This document shows, piece by piece, positions 34,192 through 43,033 of a stretch of DNA of 64,000 bases. The notes under the pieces were generated by a model. The model was given only the letters and a program-made list of their open reading frames with translations, was not told the DNA's origin and did no database searches. The stretch's first letter is position 1. Each line of letters opens with the position of its first letter. Made by a program: the position numbers and the translations under genes. Origin of the DNA: a virus; the IMG/VR virus record IMGVR_UViG_3300039309_000025, positions 1 to 64,000 of that record. One strand, written 5' to 3'.

Positions 34192-35793
34192 TTAGTGAAA
34201 CGCCGTAATCAGCATACCTAGCGATTGACTCGGATTGACAACAAAATTGAAGCTTAGTTGTGTCTGCGCTGTGTCAAAGAAGTGGAGGCCGACATCGCCA
34301 TTTGTGAGTCCACTCGAATCACCGCCGCAAACCCCGGCAGTCGTGACGGAACAAGCGTTGATGGCGGTTGGGCACGGGAAATCGTCCACTACACCGGTCG
34401 GACCTGAGACAGACAGAACAGGCCCCGTTCCCATTGTGCCAGTACCAATCAATAAATCATTGGTTTCGCCTGGAGTTATCAGTGGCACCCCGGATATCGA
34501 GGCACCCGTGGATGGAGTGCTGCCCGCTGTCGTGTCCTTAAAGACAGATGAGGATGTGATTTGAGTACTGCCAGAGCCAGCCGTTGCTGCCGTGTCGAGA
34601 GAGGTAGCTGTGGTGCAGTAATAAGTCAGAAGGTCGTTGCCTCCGCCAGCGCTGACGGCACTAATCGTATAGGTATTGGGGTTTGAGATCGTGACGCTGT
34701 GGTACCAGACCGTCCCACTTCCACCACCATTTGACACGCTGGAAAAATTATTACTGAGACTATCCGAGACACTTGTCACGTAAGAAGCATCGTCGGTGAC
34801 AACCACCATGGTTGTATTTGTGGGACACGGAATGTTTTGCACATATGTAGCCGCCACATTAGACATATTCTGCGAGGATGCGAGCACCTGTGCCCCAGAT
34901 CCAGTCGGGGCCGACCCTCCCGAACCGGGCTTGAACGCAGCAGCCATGATAGTGAATGAATCATGGGTTGTTTGAGAGATTGTGACCGCGGGAGTAAAGC
35001 TCGTCGCCGTGGCTATGCAATACATCTCCAGATGACCGGCAAATGTATTCTCATCCAATAGAGTGCAGCCGGAGGGTATCGTGATCGCGCCCCAGGCGTT
35101 GCCCTGCTGTATCGTGTTGTTTTCGCTCTCATCATCCACTTCGATATAGACAAGATCGCCCACCACCACGGTGATCCCTGTGCCGGAAATGTTCGGAGCC
35201 GTGTTATTGGTTGGAACTACAGCAGTCTTGCAGGAACTAGTTCGCAGGGCACCCGTCGTAGCAATATTATAGAAACTTCCAAGGCCGAAATAAAAATCTC
35301 CTGTTTTATGCCCCCACGTCACGGTTACTTGTGTTGGGGTGGTGGTTGCAGGGGGGACAAAATTCATCGCGTAGTAGATGTTATGATCTGCTCCATTTGG
35401 AATCGCAATCCCAGCGTCCTTGCAACCTGAACCGACCGTGAAAGTTGAGTTCCACGTATTCCCGCTTCCGCTGTTGCCATTGTCCGTCAGAGTTGGCGTG
35501 CAGGGTGACGCGCACGTTTGGACATATCCATTGCCGGTAGTGGGATTGTTGGGCCATTCCCCCGAGACGATTACGAGGGAGCCGGTGGTCACGCCGTTGG
35601 GCCAAGCGGTCGGGTCTAGCGTAAAAATAGGAGCGTTCATACCAGTGGTTGTTGAACGCGTGATTACATTCTTGCCGAAAAATTGGGTCAACGACGGAGT
35701 ACCACCTGAAGCATGGGAGCCCATCGTCCCTGGACCCGGCATTGGAATCTGATGCCAGGACAGCGAGAGGAGAACAAGAGAAAGTAAAATCAT
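34192..35793 (-). CDS. Secreted fibre-like protein
   Basis: This 533-aa protein has a short hydrophobic N-terminus (MILLSLVLLSLSW) that resembles a signal peptide without the basic start. The rest is Ser/Thr/Gly/Asn-rich beta, with internal similarity between the two halves (SFTIMAAAFKPGSGGSAP / LTYYCTTATSLDTAATAG). Several cysteines are present. The start overlaps the 1357-aa gene by 4 nt. Probably a receptor-binding or decoration protein. Confidence 0.6.
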   Translation of the reverse strand: MILLSLVLLSLSWHQIPMPGPGTMGSHASGGTPSLTQFFGKNVITRSTTTGMNAPIFTLDPTAWPNGVTTGSLVIVSGEWPNNPTTGNGYVQTCASPCTPTLTDNGNSGSGNTWNSTFTVGSGCKDAGIAIPNGADHNIYYAMNFVPPATTTPTQVTVTWGHKTGDFYFGLGSFYNIATTGALRTSSCKTAVVPTNNTAPNISGTGITVVVGDLVYIEVDDESENNTIQQGNAWGAITIPSGCTLLDENTFAGHLEMYCIATATSFTPAVTISQTTHDSFTIMAAAFKPGSGGSAPTGSGAQVLASSQNMSNVAATYVQNIPCPTNTTMVVVTDDASYVTSVSDSLSNNFSSVSNGGGSGTVWYHSVTISNPNTYTISAVSAGGGNDLLTYYCTTATSLDTAATAGSGSTQITSSSVFKDTTAGSTPSTGASISGVPLITPGETNDLLIGTGTMGTGPVLSVSGPTGVVDDFPCPTAINACSVTTAGVCGGDSSGLTNGDVGLHFFDTAQTQLSFNFVVNPSQSLGMLITAFH

Positions 35794-38700
35794 CGCTCCA
35801 CCCTCCAGTTTACCTCAGCCCCGCTTGCCACGGTTAAAGATCCAGTGGACCAGTTGCAGACTTGGAAGTTCACGTTGTTTGTCGTTGGATAAGCAGTGAT
35901 TGCTAAGCCACCCGTAGTAGCTGGAGTGAATCCGGTGACCGCTCCCCACGCCGCATTCGGGGTGAACGAGATAACATCAGTTGAGGCCACTCCAGATGCC
36001 GAGATGGTCAAAGTAGCACAACTTGTGCTAGTAATCGCCCCTAGACTATTCAATGATCCAGTCGAGGATGATGCAGTCGTACCCGTGGCAATAGTTTGGG
36101 GAATGTTGTACGCAGTACCACCTGCAAGGGCGAGGGTAGCGGCTCCAGATACTCCTGCCGTTCCCGAGCCACTCTTGGCACCGCCCGCTCCAGTGACCAA
36201 CGCGATATTCCCTCCCGCGCCACCAGAATCATTACCCGCCCCGCCTGCCCCGCCAGTGCCCGAGGTGATAGTGATTGTCCCACCAGCACCTCCCACTGTG
36301 GAGGTGGTGCCCGAGCCGGTCGCTGCACCTCCTGTACCGCCTGCGATGGCCGGAGAACTACCAACGCCTCCAGTGTTGGTCCCAGTTGACGAGGTAGCAC
36401 CGCCCGCCACGCCACTGATATTGAAGAGGGTTGTGGCTGTCGTACCGTTGCCGCCTGCGCTGGCTGGAGCTGTTCCTGCTAGTGTCAACCCAGAACTGGA
36501 AGTAATAGGATACGTGAAGGTAGCGTCGGCGGTGGGGTTGGCCAAGCCAGATGTTGACTTATCGAGCGTGATTGCAGGTAGATCACCGGAGGCAATGGTT
36601 CCCCATACTGGCGCTGCACTGACCGTCCCGTTGCCCGTCTGGACTAGGAAGTTTTTAGTACTGGTGGTGTTGCCCGCCAGACGGGTGGGCGCTGGAGTAG
36701 AGTTCTCATAAATCAAATCTCCGAGGGTGTTCATCGGGTTAGTGAGAATGTTCGACCATGAGGTTGTGCCTGATCCATTGGTGGTGAGGGAGTACCCATT
36801 TGTGCCCCCGGTGGGCGGCAGGGTGAAAGTGTAGTTGGCTGTTGCCGCGCTAGCTAGGATTGTGTGGAAGGCGGCACTGGGGTTAGCCAGTTGGAGAGTG
36901 CCGCCCACGCTGTTGTCCACGCCCAGAGTTACAGCCGCCGTCCAGGAGGATGCGGAGGTGCTGGAAGCGTTGGGAACAGTTCCCGCCGCAGCGGAGGTGG
37001 CGTTCGTGCCACCCTGAGCGATGGTCACATTCGCTTCACTACCAACCGCGTAAGTCGAACCGGCAAAGGTCGCTATTCCAGCACTAGGTTGGCTAGTAGC
37101 ATACACCAATCCACTAGCAACGATTGGACCTATTACAGTAATACTGCTAGCAGGAGCGGCAAAGTTTAGCGTAGTAGTGTTAGTCGTGCCCAACACTAAC
37201 TGGTTTGTAGCAGCCGTAATAGTCTGAGCAGCAGTAAACGTATTAGCTCCCAGCGTGGCAAGAGTACTTGTAACGTTAGGAGCAGTAACAGTCACTGCTC
37301 CAGAACTAGTGGGGAACGACAAAGTGGTCAGATTAGAACCAGCACCAAATATCAACTGGTTAGACGTAGGGGAGAAAGTCTGTGCGGTACTCCAGGTATT
37401 TGCTTGCCCGATACCAGGAATAGTTTGAGAAGTCGTTGGCATGGTAAAGGTTGCTGTACCACCCAACGCAAACGTAGCGGTATAGGCTCCTGTCTCTGTT
37501 ATACCGCCGCCACTTGCGATAGACAATCCAGTAACCGTAGTAGCCGCAATCGCTCCAGTACCAATCACTGCCAACGCACCAGCGGAACTCATTTGTACCC
37601 CGTTACCGTTGCTGTCGAACCGGACGGGGTGTGCCGCTGATCCAGACGCCGTACTAACTCGAAAGATATTACCAGTACCTGTGTTACTGGCCGTATCCGT
37701 CAACTCAAATAAATCTATAGCAGATCCAGTCGTAGAATTGTAGGTAAGAGTGGTAGTGTCGGCCGCCATTGTAAGCGATAGATTGCCAGTTGGATTTCCA
37801 ATAGAACTCCAGCCTGGACTACCTCCCGATGGACAGGTCTGGAAAGATGGGGTAGTAGTCCCATAGCTAGTTGCACCAGACATCAAACATTGTCCATTAC
37901 CTGTGGGAGTTACCCATGTTGGATTTGTTGCACCAGACATCAACGCACTATACGCGGTCGTTGCTAACCCGGCAAGTGCTGTTGGGGATGATCCATATAC
38001 AAGATATCCTGCGGTCATTGACGTTGGGTAGGCAATGGTTGAGAAGATTGGATTCGCCGCTCCCTGTCCAATGAGAGGCATATTAGATGCCCCCTGTGCC
38101 GTGGACACCGGGGATGACCCAGAAGCTCCGGCAAGCACCACCCCGTATTGCGTGAGGAGACTTCCGCAAGATATAGCTGTCGAGGTCGATCCGTAAAGAA
38201 TGCCGCCCTGCGTACAGGAGCTTGGGTGAGAAACCGTAGAGTACGCCGGAGTTGCAGATGCCCCTTGGCCGACCAACGGCATATTTAGCGCTCCTGCTGC
38301 AAGCCTTGCCGCCGCTCCCGACGAACCACCAACAAATAAGTCCCCGGTCGTCGTTAAGGGGTAATTCGTGAGTGATGCGATGGCTGGAACGTAGGAAGCC
38401 GTAAGCGCTGTCCCATTCCATACTCCAGAGCTAATCGTACCAACCGATGTCAAGCTTGATCCAGTGCCACAAATCCCAGTCTGCGGGTTTAATAGTTCCC
38501 AGTAAGTTCCATCATAAGTGGCAATGGCGACAGCGGTTGTCAATATATCGTTGGCAACCAAAGCGCTCTGCCCGCACTTGGTAATCGTCGGAGAGCTAAG
38601 GCCGTTGACCGTTAAGGTGGGAGCGGCGGCGGTATTAGCTGCCGTAGCCTTCCACATCACCGTTAATCCAGCGACCATTAATGTAGCTGGCGGAGCCAAC

Positions 38701-39863
38701 GTCACGGTTTGCGCCTGAGCGGTCCCGCCACCCGCAGCGTACTCTGTTGAATCCAAGTCAGCCCAGCTTTTATATGAACCAACCGCTGAAGATCCGCCAC
38801 TCGCCAACATCTGGTTAGCCGTGCCCGCCGTGCCTGATTGCACTGCCCCAGTCGAAGTCGTGCCTCCGAACAGAGGCGCATAGGCCGTCAGGGATGTCGC
38901 TCCCGTACCTCCACCAGCGACAAGAGCCGTACCAAAAGAAGGGGTCGTTGAAGACCCGCCAGAGACTAAAGGAACTCCGCTGGTTCCGCTGGTAGCAATC
39001 CAAGTAGGGTTCGTCGCTCCAGCCCCAAGAACCCCATAGGCCGTAGTGGCTAAGTTGGCGAGTGCTGTAGCGCTCGACCCATAAACGAGTCCCCCTGCGG
39101 TCATTGCAGTTGGATACGCGATCGAAGAAAAGACCGGATTCGCCGCGCCTTGGCCTATTAGCGGCATGTTAGATGCCCCCTGTGCACTAGCTGTGGGAGA
39201 TGACCCAGCACCACCACCAAATAACACCCCGTATTGAGTTAATGCCGCTGAACTAGCCCAGGAAGATGCACTGCTGAAATAAGGGATACCTCCGTTGTTG
39301 CCTGCTACAGTCAACGCAGGAGTGGTCGTTGCTGAACCAACCGAGATCAATCCGCCCGTAAAGCTTACACTAGTGACGGTCCCGTTTATTGCCGAGGTCG
39401 TTAATAGATCCCCGTTCACATCATGAAATTGCCAGCCCGCTGCCGTGCTCATAATCGCCGAGGTGTTCGCAGCCATCGTCATTGGCGCTAGAATCTCGTA
39501 TGCGGCGGTTGTGCCATTTACGTAGAGCGTGACAGATGACACTGAAGAACCACTCGCATTTACCAACTCGATTGAAGTTATATAGGTGTTCACGGTGGAT
39601 GTGCCCGTATAAAGAGCGCTCCCGGTAGATGTCGGCAGTTGGCCTTGGGCTAACACGCCGGGAGTTGTTATGTATGGGGCCGACGTGCTCACAGTGGTGC
39701 CAAAGATGGTGTAGGTGACCGCACTTGCGGTCCCCGCAGATCCATAGATTGTGCCGCTAGGTGCCAGCGTGAATAGTTCATTGTATGGCACGCCGACCGT
39801 CGAGATTGGCTGTTGCGCCAACGCTGGCAAGCACAATACGAGGATAGGCAGGAACTTCCTCAT
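35790..39863 (-). CDS. Secreted giant repetitive fibre protein
   Basis: This 1357-aa protein has a clear signal peptide (MRKFLPILVLCLPALA-QQ). The body is made of repeated fibre modules, including two or three copies of 'ASNMPLIGQGAANP(V/I)FS(S/T)IAYPT.MTAG.LVYGS'. A glycine-rich low-complexity region precedes the C-terminal domain (about residues 1185-1290). No cysteine-rich or enzyme motifs are seen. Low complexity and repeats fit a long tail fibre. Translational coupling with 34192-35793 (4-nt overlap) suggests the two assemble together. Confidence 0.72.
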   Translation of the reverse strand: MRKFLPILVLCLPALAQQPISTVGVPYNELFTLAPSGTIYGSAGTASAVTYTIFGTTVSTSAPYITTPGVLAQGQLPTSTGSALYTGTSTVNTYITSIELVNASGSSVSSVTLYVNGTTAAYEILAPMTMAANTSAIMSTAAGWQFHDVNGDLLTTSAINGTVTSVSFTGGLISVGSATTTPALTVAGNNGGIPYFSSASSWASSAALTQYGVLFGGGAGSSPTASAQGASNMPLIGQGAANPVFSSIAYPTAMTAGGLVYGSSATALANLATTAYGVLGAGATNPTWIATSGTSGVPLVSGGSSTTPSFGTALVAGGGTGATSLTAYAPLFGGTTSTGAVQSGTAGTANQMLASGGSSAVGSYKSWADLDSTEYAAGGGTAQAQTVTLAPPATLMVAGLTVMWKATAANTAAAPTLTVNGLSSPTITKCGQSALVANDILTTAVAIATYDGTYWELLNPQTGICGTGSSLTSVGTISSGVWNGTALTASYVPAIASLTNYPLTTTGDLFVGGSSGAAARLAAGALNMPLVGQGASATPAYSTVSHPSSCTQGGILYGSTSTAISCGSLLTQYGVVLAGASGSSPVSTAQGASNMPLIGQGAANPIFSTIAYPTSMTAGYLVYGSSPTALAGLATTAYSALMSGATNPTWVTPTGNGQCLMSGATSYGTTTPSFQTCPSGGSPGWSSIGNPTGNLSLTMAADTTTLTYNSTTGSAIDLFELTDTASNTGTGNIFRVSTASGSAAHPVRFDSNGNGVQMSSAGALAVIGTGAIAATTVTGLSIASGGGITETGAYTATFALGGTATFTMPTTSQTIPGIGQANTWSTAQTFSPTSNQLIFGAGSNLTTLSFPTSSGAVTVTAPNVTSTLATLGANTFTAAQTITAATNQLVLGTTNTTTLNFAAPASSITVIGPIVASGLVYATSQPSAGIATFAGSTYAVGSEANVTIAQGGTNATSAAAGTVPNASSTSASSWTAAVTLGVDNSVGGTLQLANPSAAFHTILASAATANYTFTLPPTGGTNGYSLTTNGSGTTSWSNILTNPMNTLGDLIYENSTPAPTRLAGNTTSTKNFLVQTGNGTVSAAPVWGTIASGDLPAITLDKSTSGLANPTADATFTYPITSSSGLTLAGTAPASAGGNGTTATTLFNISGVAGGATSSTGTNTGGVGSSPAIAGGTGGAATGSGTTSTVGGAGGTITITSGTGGAGGAGNDSGGAGGNIALVTGAGGAKSGSGTAGVSGAATLALAGGTAYNIPQTIATGTTASSSTGSLNSLGAITSTSCATLTISASGVASTDVISFTPNAAWGAVTGFTPATTGGLAITAYPTTNNVNFQVCNWSTGSLTVASGAEVNWRVER

Positions 39864-39864
39864 A

Positions 39865-40479
39865 TTACTGGTAGTACGCCGTCAAAGACATTGTAGTGCA
39901 ACCAGTTGTGGTTGACCCAGCATCCGCAGTAGCCGCCGCAAAGCCAATGCCGCTAGTAAAATTCTCCAGCGCAAGCTGTCCAGGCGCAATGGTAAGCCCA
40001 AGTCCAGCCTGTACCATATAGGAATCCACTACTCCCGTTCCAATGCTCGGCACGCCAGAGTTGTTATAAAACTGAAGGAAACACGTCACGGTGCCATAGT
40101 TGCTTGCGGAAAATCCGTAGAGGTTCCCGGCACTGCCCTTAATGTTTAAGGCCGTTCCCGTGTAGGTATGGTGATACATAGTGAAAGCATACGTGGCCGA
40201 GGTGCTGGGAGTAGTCGGTGAAACCGACAGGGCATTCGTCACGTAGGCATTCACCCCGATGACATTACCTGACGGGGCCGACCCATAAGCGGTAGGAGTG
40301 GCTGTAATTGAAGAGCCTCCTTCTTGTGATAAATTGACGCTCACGGGAATCATACTGGAGATGCCTTGCACGGTGATTACTCCAGGCGCAGCAGTGCCCG
40401 CCGTCCCAGATCCAGTTACGGGTTGCTGCGCCAAGGAGACACCGGCACAGAGAGTGAGTGCCGCGAATAATTTTCTCAT
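39865..40479 (-). CDS. Secreted small fibre-like protein
   Basis: This 204-aa protein has a signal peptide (MRKLFAALTLCAGVSLA-QQ). The mature part is Gly/Ser/Thr/Ala-rich beta with two cysteines (TVTCFLQFYNN, TTGCTTMS). It is immediately upstream of the giant fibre (2-nt gap) and starts within the end of the next upstream gene (ATGA overlap). It may form the base or chaperone of the fibre. No family is recognised. Confidence 0.65.
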   Translation of the reverse strand: MRKLFAALTLCAGVSLAQQPVTGSGTAGTAAPGVITVQGISSMIPVSVNLSQEGGSSITATPTAYGSAPSGNVIGVNAYVTNALSVSPTTPSTSATYAFTMYHHTYTGTALNIKGSAGNLYGFSASNYGTVTCFLQFYNNSGVPSIGTGVVDSYMVQAGLGLTIAPGQLALENFTSGIGFAAATADAGSTTTGCTTMSLTAYYQ

Positions 40480-40790
40480 TTCTGTTTCCTTTCAATCCAT
40501 TCGAAGTCGTCGTTAATGTCCCAGTGCTTTTCATCGGCGCGGCAGAGTTCACGTACTTGTTTTCGCCAAACCTCAATCTTTTCGTTAAGCTCCTTCAGTT
40601 CTTTTTCGGCTTCCTTTTGGTCTATCTGGGCTTGGAGGATTTGATTCCTGTCCGTCATGACACGCTGGAGGGCTACGTAAGCCTTCCTAGTAAGTTGTAG
40701 CACTTCCACTTTTTGCGCGTCCGTCACGGGGGCTGGCTTCTCATCGGAGAATGCCACCAGCGAGGCGAGCAGGAGGATAAGCGTTCTCAT
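40476..40790 (-). CDS. Secreted coiled-coil protein
   Basis: This 104-aa protein has a signal peptide (MRTLILLLASLVAFS). Residues about 25-85 form a long coiled coil of K, E and Q (KAYVALQRVMTDRNQILQAQ, EKELKELNEKIEVWRKQVREL). It resembles 33551-33889 in plan. Either a spanin-like periplasmic bridge or a fibre-assembly factor; no lysis gene is adjacent. Start overlaps the upstream 43-aa gene by 4 nt. Confidence 0.65.
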   Translation of the reverse strand: MRTLILLLASLVAFSDEKPAPVTDAQKVEVLQLTRKAYVALQRVMTDRNQILQAQIDQKEAEKELKELNEKIEVWRKQVRELCRADEKHWDINDDFEWIERKQK

Positions 40791-40918
40791 AGGCTATCTA
40801 GATGCCTCTTGTGGATACGGCGGCGGTCGGCGTAATTACGTATCGCCCGAGTCCACCGGCCAATCGGCTCTAACGCAATCAAGATCGCGCAAGCCATAAT
40901 GACATCTACCTGCCACAT
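40787..40918 (-). CDS. 43-aa protein with hydrophobic N-terminus
   Basis: Residues 4-18 are hydrophobic (VDVIMACAILIALEP), followed by a basic tail (RNYADRRRIHKRHLDSL). The start directly follows the TAA of the upstream gene (TAAATG), and the stop overlaps the next start (ATGA), so it is tightly coupled on both sides. It may be a small membrane protein (holin- or spanin-like size). It is supported mainly by packing. Confidence 0.6.
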   Translation of the reverse strand: MWQVDVIMACAILIALEPIGRWTRAIRNYADRRRIHKRHLDSL

Positions 40919-41275
40919 TTACGTAAACTCCGTTACCGAGAGAAGGCCACCGATGGCACTACTGACCGCAGCAATCGATCCCTTCCAGCACGCATCCTGG
41001 TAGATTCGGCTACTACCGTCTCCAACGGTTCCGCCAGCAGGGAGTGATATATGAAATGCGCTCGATGTAGGATTTGCCCCTAGCCCGATGTAGATCACGG
41101 TTGTCCCTAAGTTCTGGAGCATGAAACTCAGTCGGGCTGGGTTGGCTGGTAGGACTGTCGCGGCCCCAAGTCCAACCGTGGTTTGACTCGGGGCGCTGGC
41201 TGTCGTAGAAATAGGCCCTTGCGTTATCGAAATCCCGTTGAGGGGGTTGACGCGAGGTGCCGGACAATAACCCAT
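40919..41275 (-). CDS. Small structural-type protein
   Basis: This 118-aa protein is beta-rich, with 'RLSFMLQNLGTTVIYIGLGANPTSSAFHISLPAGGTV...IYQDACWKGSI', the pattern of virion decoration or head-associated proteins in phages ('i.n.s...iyig.g.....'). A ribosome binding site (AGGAAGG) precedes its ATG. It is the first gene after the terminator at 41350-41398, with a promoter and palindrome site 10 in front, so it opens a transcription unit leading to the fibre genes. Confidence 0.65.
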   Translation of the reverse strand: MGYCPAPRVNPLNGISITQGPISTTASAPSQTTVGLGAATVLPANPARLSFMLQNLGTTVIYIGLGANPTSSAFHISLPAGGTVGDGSSRIYQDACWKGSIAAVSSAIGGLLSVTEFT

Positions 41276-41292
41276 ACTGCCCTTCCTAAGCC

Positions 41293-41306
41293 GTCCAACG
41301 TTGGAC
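41293..41306. promoter_or_regulatory. Dispersed palindrome site 10 (at promoter start)
   Basis: GTCCAACGTTGGAC, a perfect palindrome variant. It lies just downstream of the -10 box at 41314-41319, over the expected transcription start of the gene at 41275. Confidence 0.82.
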
Positions 41307-41313
41307 TAATTTA

Positions 41314-41342
41314 ATGGTATTGCCTTGCACAATCACGGTCAA
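41314..41342 (-). promoter_or_regulatory. Promoter with operator at its start
   Basis: TTGACC (41342-41337), 17 nt, TACCAT (41319-41314), followed by palindrome site 10 at 41293-41306. The -10 matches consensus at four of six positions. Confidence 0.6.
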
Positions 41343-41349
41343 GCAATAC

Positions 41350-41398
41350 CAAAAATAACGCCGCGCCCATCGGATCATTGACCCGACAGACGCGGCGC
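41350..41398 (-). terminator. Rho-independent-type terminator
   Basis: On the minus strand a 7-bp G/C stem (CGCCGCG / CGCGGCG) with an inner 4-bp stem (TCGG/CCGA) is followed by a T-rich run (TTATTTTT). It sits after the gene ending at 41422 and before the promoter of the next unit. Confidence 0.75.
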
Positions 41399-41421
41399 TT
41401 TCCCTCTGCCGTGAGAGCCTG

Positions 41422-41880
41422 TTAGATGTATTCAAGCGTGACCGTGACGCCGCCTACCGGAGGCAACGCACCGGGAATTGACCAGCGCCAGCCGAGGCCG
41501 TCACCGACCGCCAATACAGTCAATACGGTCGAGTTGAACAGCGTGCCCTGCTGATAAACGTCCACCGCCGAGAAGTGAGATATGGTGGAAGCCAACACGT
41601 TCGCCGAAGACCCGAGTGGCGTTGAGCCAACCGCGTGAACCAGCATACCGGCGGTCGAACCCAGAACGCTGTGGCGCTCCGTCACCGCCACCACTTGACA
41701 CGGCGCATCGGCGGTAAAGATGTGATTGGTGATTGAGGTCTGGTAGGACGATCCAGCCGGGGAGCTTCCCGTCAATTGCCCCTGCCATGCGATTGTGTAC
41801 GAGACCTGCGACGGAGTGACTGGGTTGTATGCTCCAGCCGGGTTGAACTGCGATCCGCTTTGATAAACGTTGGTAATCAT
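41422..41880 (-). CDS. Putative head decoration/structural protein
   Basis: The 152-aa protein from ATG 41880 (GAGAGG upstream) has a beta-sandwich-like sequence with VVAVTERHSVLGSTAGMLVHAVGSTPLGSSANVL, typical of small proteins found beside the capsid gene. It may be a structural or decoration protein. The longer reading frame to 42120 overlaps the next gene and is not used. Confidence 0.6.
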   Translation of the reverse strand: MITNVYQSGSQFNPAGAYNPVTPSQVSYTIAWQGQLTGSSPAGSSYQTSITNHIFTADAPCQVVAVTERHSVLGSTAGMLVHAVGSTPLGSSANVLASTISHFSAVDVYQQGTLFNSTVLTVLAVGDGLGWRWSIPGALPPVGGVTVTLEYI

Positions 41881-41899
41881 AATCCTCTCTTGACCTCCA

Positions 41900-42448
41900 T
41901 TAACTGCTCGTCGGGGCCGGGCTTGAGCTAGTACTGGTGCTGGCATCTTCCACTTGCCACTGCGTTCCGTCCGACAGCAGCGTGACTGCCGATTCGTCCG
42001 AGTGGAAGGTGATCGTGGTGTGGGCGTTCCCGAGATTCTGCCCCGACTGGCAGACCACAGTTCCGTTGCCAGCACCCACTCTAGCGATCGTGATGGACTT
42101 GCCGACGAAAACCGTGGCATCGCACAGCGTTACTGCAAACGCGCTGGTTCCAGTCATGACGACATAATCGTCGGTGGCTCCGTTGACGGTGTACGCCGCC
42201 GAAACCGAGGTAGGCTTGGACACCCACGCAGCTATCTTCTGCCAAGCCCCGCCAGGGTAGGTCGTGCTGGGAGCGCTCACCAACTTGTAAATAAGCGGCT
42301 GGCCAGCGGAGGCGGACGTGATCCAGATCAGGTCCCCGAGTTTGAGGTTCATCCCGGTCACGTCCGACGAAGCCGTAGGCAGCGTATTGGCGTAGAACAT
42401 CTGCTGTTCGCTGGGAAGATAAGCCGGAGTCGCAATGAAAGACGGCAT
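41900..42448 (-). CDS. Putative structural protein beside capsid
   Basis: This 182-aa protein contains YVVMTGTSAFAVTLCDATVFVGKSITIARVGAG, a beta-strand pattern resembling 'trimeric/decoration' domains of tailed phages (strands with 'vt...itivr.g.gt'). The tail end is Ser/Thr/Pro-rich. It is unassigned and lies downstream of 42458. Likely a head protein. Confidence 0.6.
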   Translation of the reverse strand: MPSFIATPAYLPSEQQMFYANTLPTASSDVTGMNLKLGDLIWITSASAGQPLIYKLVSAPSTTYPGGAWQKIAAWVSKPTSVSAAYTVNGATDDYVVMTGTSAFAVTLCDATVFVGKSITIARVGAGNGTVVCQSGQNLGNAHTTITFHSDESAVTLLSDGTQWQVEDASTSTSSSPAPTSS

Positions 42449-42457
42449 GAATCCTCC

Positions 42458-42982
42458 TTAGAGCACGCTCGAATTGAGCACGATGTTGTTGGCAACGTAC
42501 TGTGACGGAGTCGTCACACGGAACATGGCGACGTCGATATTCAACACGCCAGCCGTGCAGTGAGCCAAGGTGTCACCTGTTGGCGTAAAGGTCACCTGGG
42601 GGGTGACCGCCGACAACTGACCCATCGGCTGTGCGAACGTCTCCTGGATGGTCGTGTCGGCCACCGCCTGGAACACATTGAACGGCTGAGTGAAGAAGTT
42701 GGTTGTCCCGCCCGACTTCCCTACACTGACCGTCATCCCAGTGAGCGAACCGCCGGTGAACGATGTCGAGTGCTTGACCCGCATGTAGAGCAGAAAACTG
42801 CCCTGCGGGAACGTCATCGCAGTGCTCGTGTTATACGGCGGCCCGCTCAGCGTGTTGTAGAGATTGAACGTGTACGCCACGCCGGAGCTGGTGCTCGTAG
42901 TCTGGAGGTCCAGATAGGTGAACTGGAAACTCCAAAACTGGATTGTGCCGCCGAGATTGCCTGCTAATCCTTGTTGTGTCAT
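42458..42982 (-). CDS. Putative structural protein following the major capsid
   Basis: This 174-aa protein is beta-rich with alternating aromatic and small residues (IQFWSFQFTYLDLQTTSTSSG, FPQGSFLLYMRVKHSTSF). No enzyme motif or signal peptide is seen. Being the first gene after the capsid, a decoration or minor head role is likely. A clear ribosome binding site precedes the ATG at 42982 (AGTGAGGATC). Not assigned. Confidence 0.6.
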   Translation of the reverse strand: MTQQGLAGNLGGTIQFWSFQFTYLDLQTTSTSSGVAYTFNLYNTLSGPPYNTSTAMTFPQGSFLLYMRVKHSTSFTGGSLTGMTVSVGKSGGTTNFFTQPFNVFQAVADTTIQETFAQPMGQLSAVTPQVTFTPTGDTLAHCTAGVLNIDVAMFRVTTPSQYVANNIVLNSSVL

Positions 42983-43033
42983 TTACATGATCCTCACTTC
43001 TTTTTCCTCTGCCACGCAACTCATTGAAAACAC

